This document shows positions 29,055 through 40,900 of a stretch of DNA of 64,000 bases, piece after piece (the stretch's first letter is position 1; each line of letters starts with the position of its first letter). Below the pieces are notes generated by a model. The model worked only from the letters and a program-made list of their open reading frames with translations. It was not told the DNA's origin and made no database searches. Position numbers and translations under genes: made by a program. The stretch is from assembly GCF_018390735.1 (NCBI RefSeq), contig NZ_JAHBCL010000001.1, forward strand, positions 186,001 through 250,000, in the 5' to 3' direction. Origin of the DNA: Fusibacter paucivorans. GTDB lineage: Bacteria > Bacillota > Clostridia > Peptostreptococcales > Acidaminobacteraceae.

Positions 29055-29519
29055 TTGTCCAATCATTCAACACATACAGCATCAGAACAGCATATTGACT
29101 ATTCTGCACTCGCAATTGAGCTACGCGACGTCAAACGTGAAATGATTCATATTCAAAAACTGCGCGGCATCGTGCATTTCACAAATGGCGAAAACTACGT
29201 GCTCGGCCTTTTGGCACAGAAGCAGCACCCACTACATCCCAAGGAAATCAGTGACGCCATGTGCATCAGCACAGCACGTGTCGCGAAAATACTTAATCAG
29301 CTGGAAGAGAAAAAATATATTGAGCGATCGTGTGATCCCAATAATAAACGTCAGAAATGGATTGCTTTACTACCTGCCGGACTGGCGCAAAACACGTTAA
29401 ACATCGAGGCCTATATACAGCGACTCACCAATTTTTTACGTGCACTAGGTCCCGAAGATGCCTATGACTACGTTCGCATTCAAAAAAAAATCGTTACCAT
29501 CTACGGCAACGTTAAATAA
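29055..29519 (+). CDS. MarR-family transcriptional regulator
   Basis: 154 residues with a winged helix-turn-helix: HPKEISDAMCISTARVAKILNQLEEKKYIER is the recognition part, followed by the wing DPNNKRQKWIALLPAG. The start is TTG at 29055, set by GGGAG 8 bp upstream; no in-frame ATG precedes the domain. It is read from a promoter overlapped by a perfect inverted repeat, so it very likely represses its own transcription and that of the MFS exporter that follows after 49 bp. Confidence 0.92.
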   Translation: MSNHSTHTASEQHIDYSALAIELRDVKREMIHIQKLRGIVHFTNGENYVLGLLAQKQHPLHPKEISDAMCISTARVAKILNQLEEKKYIERSCDPNNKRQKWIALLPAGLAQNTLNIEAYIQRLTNFLRALGPEDAYDYVRIQKKIVTIYGNVK

Positions 29520-29568
29520 ACCTCTATTTGAAACTTTATACATTCTATATTTTAGAAAGAAGAACAAC

Positions 29569-30996
29569 ATGACGATTACCTACACCGCTAAAAAACGCAA
29601 CTTCATCTTTGCTATTCTCATGATTAGCGCCATTGTCGGCGCCATGCTGCAAACCTCATTATCAACGGTACTCCCAGTCATTATGTCAGATCTGGAAATT
29701 ACAGCTGCCAAAGCGCAGTGGCTAACCAGTGCCTACTCACTCGCAATGGGCGTTATGATCCCTGCAACGGCTTTTCTGCTAAAACGTTTTAAGACAAAGA
29801 ACCTCTTTTTAGTCGGATTGAGTCTCTACTTTTTAGGGTTACTGCTCTGCGCCACGGCATTTTCATTTCCGTATCTGCTCTGCGGCCGATTAATGCAAGC
29901 CCTAGGCAACGGCATCATTCTCTCAATGACACAAGTGATCATCCTCTCCATCTTTCCCTTAAAACAGCGCGGCACCATTATGGGGATTTACGGTCTCGCC
30001 GTAGGCGCTGCACCTGTCATCGCCCCAACACTCTCCGGTATGCTAATTGATTATTATCATTGGCATGTCATCTTCTGGTTTGCTTTCGCCATTATATTCA
30101 TTGATATCATCCTCGCGTTTTTCTTCATGGAGAATGTTTTGGAAAATGAACGGCTTCCATTTGACATGCCCTCTATGTGTCTCAGCGCCATTGGTTTTTC
30201 CGGCATACTCTTGGGCCTCGGCAACCTCGGCAGCCACAGCATTTTTAGTGTTTCCATCGCCATGCCGCTTGTCCTTGGCATTGCCTCACTGTTGCTTTTC
30301 ATCAAGCGTCAGTTCCAGCTCGACAAGCCGTTTCTCGACCTCACAACTTTTCAAAACAGAGAATTCAGGTTTGCCGTCATCCTCAGCATATTCCTATATG
30401 CCATTATGATCGCGGGTTCAACACTTTTTCCAATCTACATTCAAATTATCAGAGGTATGTCCGCCACCGTATCAGGCCTTATCATGATGCCCGGCGCACT
30501 TGCTATGGCAGTAATCAGTCCCTTTGCCGGGAAGATTTACGATAAATTCGGCATTCGAAAACTCGCACTTATTGGCAGCGCTTTCTTGATGTTCAGCTGT
30601 TTAGGGGTTTCTTTTGTCAGTGAAACGACTCCTCTTGCGTATTTGGTCGTCTTTTATACGGCGCGGCCCGTTGCCATTGGCTGTTTGCTCATGCCCGTTG
30701 TCACATGGGGAATGAGTACACTCGATTCCGAACACATGCCGCATGGTTCGGCACTGATTACATCACTTCGAACCATCGCAGGCGCTATTGGCCTTGCCGT
30801 CTTTGTCGCCTTGATGACATTTGCCACCAATATTTCCACAGGTGGTGATGTCACAATTCCCGCCAATGTCTTTGGCATTGATGTCGCATTCGCCAGCATC
30901 ACAGTACTCGCTATTCTGCAACTGCTCTTTGTCATTTCTTTTGTTGGAATCGAAAAGAAACTGCCTGTCGCAGAAGAAGCTGAGTCATTTGTTTAA
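29569..30996 (+). CDS. MFS drug efflux transporter, DHA2 (14-TM) type
   Basis: 475 residues with about 14 hydrophobic segments. DLEITAAKAQWLTSAYSLAMGVMIP and GRLMQALGNGIILSM are characteristic of EmrB/QacA-like proton antiporters. The ATG at 29569 is chosen at the start of the first membrane segment; an overlapping upstream start lies inside the marR gene and is not needed. It should export toxic compounds recognised by the adjacent MarR protein; the substrate is unknown. Its stop overlaps the stop of the convergent LysE gene by 4 bp. Confidence 0.92.
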   Translation: MTITYTAKKRNFIFAILMISAIVGAMLQTSLSTVLPVIMSDLEITAAKAQWLTSAYSLAMGVMIPATAFLLKRFKTKNLFLVGLSLYFLGLLLCATAFSFPYLLCGRLMQALGNGIILSMTQVIILSIFPLKQRGTIMGIYGLAVGAAPVIAPTLSGMLIDYYHWHVIFWFAFAIIFIDIILAFFFMENVLENERLPFDMPSMCLSAIGFSGILLGLGNLGSHSIFSVSIAMPLVLGIASLLLFIKRQFQLDKPFLDLTTFQNREFRFAVILSIFLYAIMIAGSTLFPIYIQIIRGMSATVSGLIMMPGALAMAVISPFAGKIYDKFGIRKLALIGSAFLMFSCLGVSFVSETTPLAYLVVFYTARPVAIGCLLMPVVTWGMSTLDSEHMPHGSALITSLRTIAGAIGLAVFVALMTFATNISTGGDVTIPANVFGIDVAFASITVLAILQLLFVISFVGIEKKLPVAEEAESFV

Positions 30997-31607
30997 AAGG
31001 CATTCACACCTGCTATCACATCGAAAACGTGCGCTTTAAAAATGGCAAAGGCAACATATGCCAGCAAAATTGCCATACCGGTATTAAAATACTTTAATAT
31101 CCGGTCATTATGAATATACGTGCTAAACCGCATGCCAATCAAGGCATACGTGCATGGCGCAAGACAAGCCATTAGTGCCAGTACAGCAGACGCAGGCAAA
31201 ATTGTCGCCCCTGTAATTTCGTTGGCAGGAAAGTGAATGGTTGCAATAGGCAGTGTTGCCAGCATTGCCTTTGGGTTAAAAAGCTGCATTAGCAGGCCAT
31301 CTTTAAAAGATAACTGTTTGGCAGGCGTCTCTTCATTAATTTGGATAGATGCCTTGAATATTTTCATCGCCAAATAAAGAATGTATCCCGATCCGACAAT
31401 ACTGATATAGATGAGATGCGTTTTTTTAATGACGTTTTCACCTGTATAACCAAAGATTAAAAAGAGAATGAACATCGCCAAACCGACACCTGCAAAAAAG
31501 CCAATAGACGCTTTAACCTTTTTATGAATACCTTGGTTAAGCCCCAGTATATTAATGGGACCAGGTGTATACATCACGCCAACCGCATATAAAAACATAT
31601 TGAACAT
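30993..31607 (-). CDS. LysE-family exporter
   Basis: 204 residues with about six membrane segments. The N-terminus VMYTPGPINILGLNQGI is the LysE/RhtB signature (PGP), and LLMQLFNPKAMLATLPIATI is the second conserved block. Family members export amino acids or related metabolites. The start at 31607 has an AGGCGGTG site; a 28-residue upstream frame is rejected because it does not match the family. Convergent with and overlapping the MFS gene by 4 bp. Confidence 0.88.
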   Translation of the reverse strand: MFNMFLYAVGVMYTPGPINILGLNQGIHKKVKASIGFFAGVGLAMFILFLIFGYTGENVIKKTHLIYISIVGSGYILYLAMKIFKASIQINEETPAKQLSFKDGLLMQLFNPKAMLATLPIATIHFPANEITGATILPASAVLALMACLAPCTYALIGMRFSTYIHNDRILKYFNTGMAILLAYVAFAIFKAHVFDVIAGVNAF

Positions 31608-31756
31608 TGTATCACCGCCTTTCTTTGACCCATTATACCGTTCACCTCTCTTTTTGTATTGTAAATTATTGCGCTTCGTCACCATCAACATACCCTAAAA
31701 TGCATGCGCGCTCACAAGTCTTTCCGATACGAACATGTAAGCCAGTGCTTATCAAT

Positions 31757-31804
31757 TAAAAACGACCTCTCCTAAGGAACGGAGAAGCCGTTTTATTTTT
31801 TTAC
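31757..31804. terminator. Terminator downstream of the giant SLH gene
   Basis: AAAAACGaCCTCTCC pairs with GGAGA and CGTTTT, with T-runs on both sides. It lies about 100 bp past the stop of the leftward SLH gene. Nothing else was recognised in the 295-bp spacer. Confidence 0.75.
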
Positions 31805-31902
31805 GCGGTTTACGCCGCGCTAGGCTGATATGGTTATCATATTACCAGAGATATTTGCTAGACATTATTGTGCCGGCATTTAAGCCGAATGGTTACGCCT
31901 AA

Positions 31903-34900
31903 TTATTGAGTCGGATTATCCAGCAAATGATAAAGTATCTGAGCGATCTGTGCTCTCGTTGCGCTTCCGCTTGGATCTAGGACACCCTCATGACCGGAAA
32001 CAATCCCCGCTGATACAAATGTGCTCATCGGTTCTCGCGCATAGTCAGAAATCGCATCCACATCACTAAATGCGGCAAGTGAAGCAACTGTCGCTGTTTC
32101 CGGCAACTCATTCAGGATGTTCAGAGCGTGATAGAGCAGTGTCATCATGTCCTGTCTTGAAATCGCCTGATCCGGTGCAAACAGGTTGTTGCCAACACCG
32201 CTTGCGATGCCGAGGCGTTTAGCTGCTGACAGATATCCTGTATAGTACGTATCACCTGCATCGAAGAAATTACTGGTGATCACTTCATCTGCATCAATGC
32301 CATAGGCATTCATCAGCATGACGATAAATTGACCTCTGGTGAGTACCCTGTCCGGACTAAATAATTGATCGCCTGTCCCACTTGTAATTTCTCTTGCTGC
32401 ACAGAATGCAACGGCATCGTAATACCAGTCATCTTTTACGACATCCTTAAAGTCAACGCTGTTATAGCCAACAGCATAGTAGCTAAAGTGAGTCGTTTCA
32501 AATACAACCATGCCGGCTTCTGCATCATAATGACCATTGGTAACACAATTTAACTGATTGTCACCGTCAACGTACCAAACGACAATGCCATTTGGATTTT
32601 CAAGTTCGTCGGCTGTTGGCGTATATGGAATGCTGACACCAACTTTTGCATTTTCATTACGCCAATCGGATCTCTGTCCGTTGATCGCCACTGAGAGCGA
32701 GATAACAGGTCGATCGCCAATGGTTGCCTGTGCTTCAGTTGATAAAGCATTGCGATCAACGTTGCCAATTTCGATCTCCGCATTGCCAGTGATCTCATTA
32801 TCGGTTCCTGCAAACATGTTTGACGGCAGTGTAATATTGCCGGCTTCACTGTTCAGCGTCACGGATCCACCGCTGGTTTCTGCTGATAGATCGGCTACTT
32901 TTAAGCCAACGGCGTAACCAGTCACCCCTTCAATCGTTGGCATTGTAATAACCAGTGACTTGCCTTCTGCAATCATCGCCCCCTGATCTGCCGCAATCTC
33001 TGCAGCCGCATTGGTACTATTCACTTTGATCGCAACATTTCCGGTTCCATCGCCAGTCATCGGGGCTTCATATGAAGCCGGCGGTTCAGTATTGGTATTT
33101 GCATTACCTGTCGGTGAGGTTGGTCTCCTTCTCGCATCAACCGACACTTCAATTGACACATTCAGCGAAACCTGATTAGGATTGACAACATCTTCTGGAA
33201 GGATTACCGTCCCCAATATCGTAAAGGTCTGTGGTGAGGTATTCGTTTCATCATAAGTACTATCTGCTACTTGCCATGTCACTGCTGACATAACACTTTC
33301 CGCATCCGTACTCAGGATTACCTGTGTCGGCAATCCCAGCGCTTCTGCCGTCTTGCCGGTTCCGTTGGCAACGGCTGTTATACGGTCTGGTGGTATAACC
33401 GCCAGCAGTATCTTGTTGGTTTGTGCCGGTTCTGTCACTGTGAAATCAATTGTAAATGATTGACTTGCAATCGCTTCACCTGCGACTGTCACTTCTGCGG
33501 TATAAAAGCCTGCGCCCAATCCACTGACAGGCCAAATCTTAAATTGCTTTTGTCCACTAACATCAATACTGTCCAGTCTTGCTGTTGACAGTTCAAATTG
33601 ATCGGCATCTGATCCATCTAAGCCGATCGTCAAATCGCCTGAAGGCAAATTTCCCGTGTTAACCACTGTCACCGTTAAGGCGTCAGCCGTTGTATAATTT
33701 ACAGTCTGTGTATCAAATGCATACGTTCCCATTTGGCTCAGGCCAATGCCGCGTGCCATTGCTTCATTGACGACAAACTTCACTGTGAACAACTGTGTCT
33801 CAACCGCGTCACCTGTCACAGCGACCGTTGCCATATAGGTGCCGATCGGCAAATCATTTTTTGTTTTTACTTTAAACAATGCATTGCCATTTTTCGCAAT
33901 ATCATCGATGCGATCTGTTGACAAGCTAAATGCATCTCGATCAGAACCTTCCAGAGCGATATGCAGCTGACCGGTTGCCTGATTTCCGTCATTATCAATG
34001 GTGACACTGACAGATGAAGCCGTTGTATAATTGACTGTTTGTGATGGGAAAGTATAGACCCCCATCTGATTGAGTTTGATGCTGTAGACACTTGCTTCTT
34101 TGACAATAAACTGAATGTCGAACGTCTTGGAAGCAACTGTATCTCCTGAAACGGTAACTGTCGCATCATAACTGCCGACCTGCAAATCGGATTTTGGCGA
34201 TACCGTAAAACCACTTTGTCCGTTTTGCAAAATACTGCTCAAATCATCGGATGAAAGCATAAAGGCTTCTTTATCCGCACCGCTTAACGCGAGATGCAAA
34301 TCACCAGTCGGCTGATTGCCCTCATTAGTCACTGACACAGAAAGCGGAGAAATTGAAGTATAATGAACCGTTTGCGTTTCAAAATGATACGTTCCAACTT
34401 GATCTAAAGCAATCCCATAGGTTTTCAGTTCTGCTACGGTAAAAGCAACCGTAAAGGATTTTGACGCCACATTATCCCCCGAAACAGTTACCACAGCCGC
34501 ATAAAGCCCCACCGGTAAATCATCTTTTGGCATCACGGTGAAACTATTCTGACCGTTTACCGCCAGACTGCTCAGCGTTTTTTTTGAAAGCATAAAGTTG
34601 TCTTTGCCAATGCCGTTGAGCGCAATCACAAGGTCGCCTGTCGGCTGATTTCCCTGATTGGTCACTGTCACCGCCAGTGGTGACACCGCTGAGTAGCCCG
34701 CGGTTTCTGCACTAAATATATAGGCGTCCTCACAGCTTAAAGTAATACCAAAGGTATCTGCGGCTGTTGCTGGGAAAATGGCTGTTATCACACCGCTATT
34801 GGCATTATTAACTGCCGCTGTCGCGCCTGCCACTGTAAAGAAATTCTCCGGTATGCCGTTCAGGGTGTAACCCGCCTTTGGCATTAACACAATGGTAGCT

Positions 34901-37900
34901 GTGTAGGAAGTGCCGGCTGTAAAGAGATTGTCACTTGGCGACCATGTCACTGTCCCAATGTACTGCGCCGTCTCGTTTATCGTGGTGACTGGCACGGCAT
35001 TTTTTTCAGGCACGGTTATACCGTTTATTGCTGCTATATCAATAACCGGTGTCGTATCTGTCACTGAGATCGTCAGCGTCTGATCAACACCACTGTCGAA
35101 TTTAAAGGTAAGCACCGTATTACCAGTTGACAGTGCTGCAAGGTAATTTTTATCAAAGGTCATTGTTGACCCCATTATACTGTAATCCGTTCCGGATGCA
35201 AGTGCTGCATCACCATTGTAAATGCCGGTTAGCGTATTGTCATTCAGCGTCAGGATCACACTGATATCGGCATAATCTGTGCTGCCGGCGTATTGATCAA
35301 AGTTTGCTGTCGCTGGATTAATCGTACTGTTTGCAAGTGCCGTTGCCGGGAACACTGCGGTAATCACACCGCTGTCCGCTGCGTTGGTCGCCGTCGTTGC
35401 CCCTGCTACTGTGAAGAAGTTCGCTGTAACGCCATTTAATGTGTAACCTGTTTTCGGCGTCAACGTAATGGTTGCTGTATAGGCTGTTTCCGGTGCAAAG
35501 AAGTCACCGCTTGGCGACCATGTCACCGTTCCCGTATACTGCGCCGTCTCGGTAACCGTCGCTACCGGAATGCCATTTTTAACCGGCACCGTCACGCCGT
35601 CAATCGCTGCTATATTAATCGTCGGCGTCGAGTCTGCCACGGCGATCGTCAGCGTCTGATCGGCACCACTGTCGAATTTAAAGGTAAGCGTCACATCCCC
35701 CGTTGGCAGTGTTGCCAGATATGCTTTCTCAATGGTGACTGTCGATCCCGTCACGCTGTAATCCGTGCCGTAAATCAATTCAGAAGCGCCATTGTAAATG
35801 CCGGATAACGTATTTTCATTCAGTGTCATGGCGACGCTGATATTGACATAGTCTGAACTGCCTGAATATCGATCAAAGCTTGCAGTCGATTTATTCAGGG
35901 TGCTGTTCGCCAAGGCGGTTGCCGGGAACATAGCCGTAATCACACCGGAATTAGCGCTGTTAAATGCCATTGCTGCCCCAGGCACTGTAAAGTAGTTCGC
36001 ACTTACGCCTGAAAGTGTGTAACCCGCTTTTGGCGATAATGTAATCGTCGCCATGTAGGCAGTCTCCGGCGCAAAGAAATCATCGCTTGGCGACCACGTC
36101 ACCGTTCCCGTATACTGCGCCGTCTCGGCAATCGTCGCTACCGGAATGCCATTTTTAACCGGCATCGTCACGCCGTCAATCGCTGCTATATTAATCGTCG
36201 GCGTCGAGTCTGCCACGGCGATCGTCAGCGTCTGATCGGCACCTTCGCTAAATTTAAACATCAAGGTGGTATTCCCGTTTGCCCGCGCCGCGAAATAGTT
36301 TTTATCAAGTGTTACCGTCGATCCCGACACACTGTAATCTATACCTAAAACCAGCTCTGCGGATTCATTGTAAATGCCTGAAAGGGTGTTTTCGTTCAAC
36401 GTCATATTAACGCTGATATCCGTATAATCTACGCTGCCCGTATATTTATCAAAATTTGCGGCGATTGGATTAATGGTACTGTTTGCCAGTGCCGTCGCTG
36501 GGAACATTGCAGTAATTACACCGCTGTCCGCTGCGTTGGTCACAGTCGTTGCCCCTGTTACTGTAAAGAAATCCGCAGCGATGCCTTTTAATGTGTAACC
36601 TGTTTTCGGCGTCAATGTAATCGTCGCGGTATAGACCGTGTCTGCCTTAAATGGATTATCATTTGGCGACCATGTCACCGTCCCCGTATACTGTGCCGTC
36701 TCGGTAACCGTCGCTACCGGAATGCCATTTTTAACCGGCACCGTCACGCCGTCAATCGCTGCAATATCAATGAGCGGCGTCGAGTCGACCACGGCGATCG
36801 TCAGCGTCTGATCGGCACCTTCGCTAAACTTAAACGTCAAGGTGGTATTCCCGTTTGCCCGCGATGCGAAATAGTTTTTATCAAGTGTTACCGTCGATCC
36901 CGACACACTGTAATCTGTACCGGAAACCAGCTCTGCGGATTCATTGTAAATGCCTGAAAGGGTGTTTTCGTTCAACGTCATATTAACGTTGATCTCCGTA
37001 TAATCTGCGCTGCCCGTATATTTGTCAAAATTTGCGGCGATTGGATTAATGGTACTGTTTGCCAGTGCCGTCGCTGGGAACATTGCAGTAATCACACCGC
37101 TGTCCGCACTGTTGAATACAGCCGAAGCTCCTGCTACCGTGAAGAAGTTCGCTGTAACGCCATTTAAAGTGTAGTCTGCTTTCGGCGTCAATGTAATCGT
37201 CGCGGTATAGACCGTATCTGCTTTAAAAGGATTATCATTCGGCGACCACGAAATGTTGCCTGTATACTGCGCCGTCTCGGTAATTGCCGCTGCCGGAATG
37301 CCATTTTTGACTGGCACCGTCACGCCGCCAATGGCTGCAATGTCAATAATCGGTGTCGTATCAACCACGGCTACCGTCAGCATCTGATCGGCACCGCTGT
37401 TAAATTTAAACGTAAGCGGTGTACTGCCTGTTGTCAGTGTTGAAAGGTATGCTTTATCAATGGTGACTGTCGATCCCGTCACGCTGTAATCCGTGCCGTA
37501 AATCAATTCAGAAGCGCCATTGTAAATACCGGATAATGTATTTTCATTAAGTGTCATGGCAATGCTGATATTGGCATTGTTGACACTGCCTGCATACTTG
37601 TCAAAGGTTGCCGTTTTCGGATTAAGGGCACTGTCAGCAATTGCTGTCGCCGGAAAGACGGCCGTAATAACACCTGAATTTACATTATTGAGCACAAACG
37701 TCGCACCTGCAACGCTAAAAGCATTAGCACCAACACCTGTCAGGGTATAAAGACCCTTTGGCATCAAAGTAATGGTAGCTGTATAAGCGGTCTCTGCCGC
37801 AAACGGGCTGTCACTTGGCGACCACGCCACTGTCCCGGTAAACTGATCCGTCTCCGTAATCGTTGTCACCGGCACTGCATTTTTCGCAGGCGGCGTCACG

Positions 37901-40900
37901 CCCCCTATCGTCGTTATCGTAATCGGGATTGGTGTGGTATCACTCACAGACACCGTGAGCACTTGATCGTCTCCTTCGCTAAACTTAAGCGTCAAATTCG
38001 TATCACCTTCACTTAGTGTTTCAAGGTATGAAGTGAGAATTGTTGCAGTTGTACCCGACACGGTATAATCCGTATCTGCTATAAGTTCCGTACTGCCGTT
38101 ATAAATGCCAGTAAGTACATTTTCATTAAGTACTAACGCTACTGAGATATCTGAATAATTACTACTGCCACTGTATAAATCAAAGGAATCTGAATTTGGA
38201 CTAATGGTGCTGCTAAGAGGCTTCGTTGCTGGAAATAATGCTGTAATAATACCACTATTCGCTTCATTGGTTACACTTGTCGCACCTGCCACGGAAAAGA
38301 AATCCTCTGTGACACCACTTAATGTAAAGCCCGTCTTCGGTGTTAATGTAATCGTTGCGGTATAAGTTGTAGCCGTTGCAAACGGATTGTCATCAGGGCT
38401 CCACGTCACCGTTCCCGTATACTGATCTGTTTCTGTGATTGTCGTCACAGGGACGGCATTTTTAACAGGTGGTGTAACGCCTTCGATTACAGCGATATCA
38501 ACAGCAGGTGTCGTATCGACGACAGATATGATTAACGTTTGATCTTTTCCGCCACTAAACTTAAACGTCAAGGTGGTATCCCCAACGGGCAGCGTTGAGA
38601 GGTATGATTGGTGAATCGCAAAAGCTAGCAGCATATCATAATCCTCATTCAAAATCAATTCATTTTCACCGTTGTAAACACCCGTAAACGTATAACCTGA
38701 AAGGGTCATGTTCAAAAGGATCGCTCTATAACCTGCACTGCCCGTGTAGCGATCAAAGGTAGCTGTGGATATACTGAGTTTAGCACTTATTTCATCTACC
38801 GTTACATTGATGGCAGTGCTTAAAGACACGGCGTCAGGATTAACAACACCTTCAGGCAATGCCACCGTACCACTTACAGCAAATGTCTGTTCTGTCATTA
38901 TTGCAGGGTCGTAGTCACATGAATCCACATCCCATGTCACAGCCACATCGACATCCCCAAGATCTGTCACCATGGTAACGGTTTCAGGCAATCCCAAAGC
39001 GGTTGCCGATTTTTCTGTTGCAGCTTTAACACCTGTGACATCACTTGGGGCCGTTATACTTTGAAGTGTTTTTAATGCTTCTACTGTAAAGCTGATATCA
39101 AATGACTTTGGCTCAATATTATCGCCCGATATGCCAATTGTTGCCGTATAGGTACCTGTGTCTAAGCCAACGTCCGGTGTGACGCGAATAGTCGATACAC
39201 CATCGACAGCCATGCTTAAAAATGACGATCTGTCCAGTGTAAAACAATCACTGTTTGTGCCGCTAAGCGCCAGCGTCATCGGCCCCGTTACTTGATTCCC
39301 ATCGTTGGTCAGTGTGAAATCAAAATACGGTGCTTCTGCATAGCCCACTGGTTTGTTCGCAAAGGTGTAGGTCTCCGTTTGATTAAAGGCGACACTGTAC
39401 ACCGGTATAGGCGTTATTTCAATTGCTACGCTGTAGGTTTCATCTATATTCTCATTCGATATATCAAGAAAAGTTTCATAATCTGTCGGGAGAAGTCCGA
39501 TTTTAGGGCTTAATGCAACCGTGTAGCTCTCCCCTTTCTCGATGCTGGGGATTGTCGTAACTGAATAGTCAAAAAAGTCGTCTAAAGTTGTTAAGTTTAA
39601 ATCACCCGTCGCCTTCGCACCTGTATTTGTTACAACAAATGACGTCTCCGGTGCCGTTTCATAGCCATCCTCAATGGGATCAAATACATAAAACCTTGGA
39701 CTTACCGAAATGTTATATGCGATTACATCAAACAGCACCACTTCTTTTGAGTAGTCCCCATGTGTTGCAATCAGCGTGGCATCTCCGCCGTTGTCTGATA
39801 TCGTAACATGTCCTGAATCATCTAAACTTAATCCATCTGACCAGTCTGGGTCAAGCGCCCATGCTACGTCATTTACCATACTCACTGAAAAATCCGTGTA
39901 GACGGCACTTCTCGACTCATAATCTATCGTATCAACACCCCTGAGAAAGATGGGTGCTGCCGAAACAATAGCCACATCGGTATCTGCCATACCGACTAAT
40001 CTTGGATAAGTCCCCGTTGTAAACTGCCAAATTGACTCATCCCAGCCGCTAAAGGCGTTCCCTGTTGTCATGTCTGAGGTCAATAATGCCGTTCCATAGC
40101 CATCTGGTAAATATCCCGGGTCAATACTGGTATACATTTGAATATCATAGTAATTCCCGCTCATTGTCCCACCAAGATAATCACCGACAATGCCGCCATC
40201 GACATCAGAGCGACGAACACTGCCTGCGCTATAACAATTCAATATCGTACTATCACTACTCCCTGCGATCCCGCCGGCATTATCGCCATAGCTCACGATT
40301 AAACCGACATTATAACAATTGCTGATTTCACTCGTCGTGGTATTGTTGCCAGTTATGCCGCCGGCATTCCCATCGCCGCTGTAAACATATCCCGCATTGT
40401 AGCACTTTGTAATCGTTGAAGTCGTATTAATGCCAGCAATACCACCAACTTCAGTCATTGTCCCTTCCACATCACCTGTGTTATAGCTCTCTCTAATGAT
40501 TGATACTGGATTATTTTTTCCGGCAATACCGCCAACATACTGCGTGCCTTTAATATTGCCTGTATTATAGCAGTTTTCGATAATACTGCCTTGATAGTGA
40601 TAACCTGAGATCCCGCCGACATGACTGCCGCCGCCCTTTACATCTGCCGTATTATAACAGTTCGATAGGGTCATCGCCTTATACGATTGTCCAACGATCC
40701 CGCCAACTGCCACAACACCTGAAACCTTACCGGTATTGTAACTGTCACTGATAATGCCATTGATTGAGGATTTACTCAATAAACCACCCACGTAAAAGCC
40801 AAGACCTACAACACTGCCCGAATGATGAGAACCCGCAATATCAAAATCCCCACTGTAGCCTACAAGCCCACCTGCATAACTATTACCTTCTGAGGTGCCA

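Noticed and set aside
32365-32917. Plus-strand open frames inside the giant SLH gene
   Set aside because: They are antisense shadows of a gene with clear domains; none has a ribosome binding site or known domain.
34750-38780. Regular repeats that might suggest a CRISPR array
   Set aside because: The period is about 575 bp and the repeats are fully coding modules in one open frame, with no 20-40 bp repeat/spacer pattern and no cas gene.
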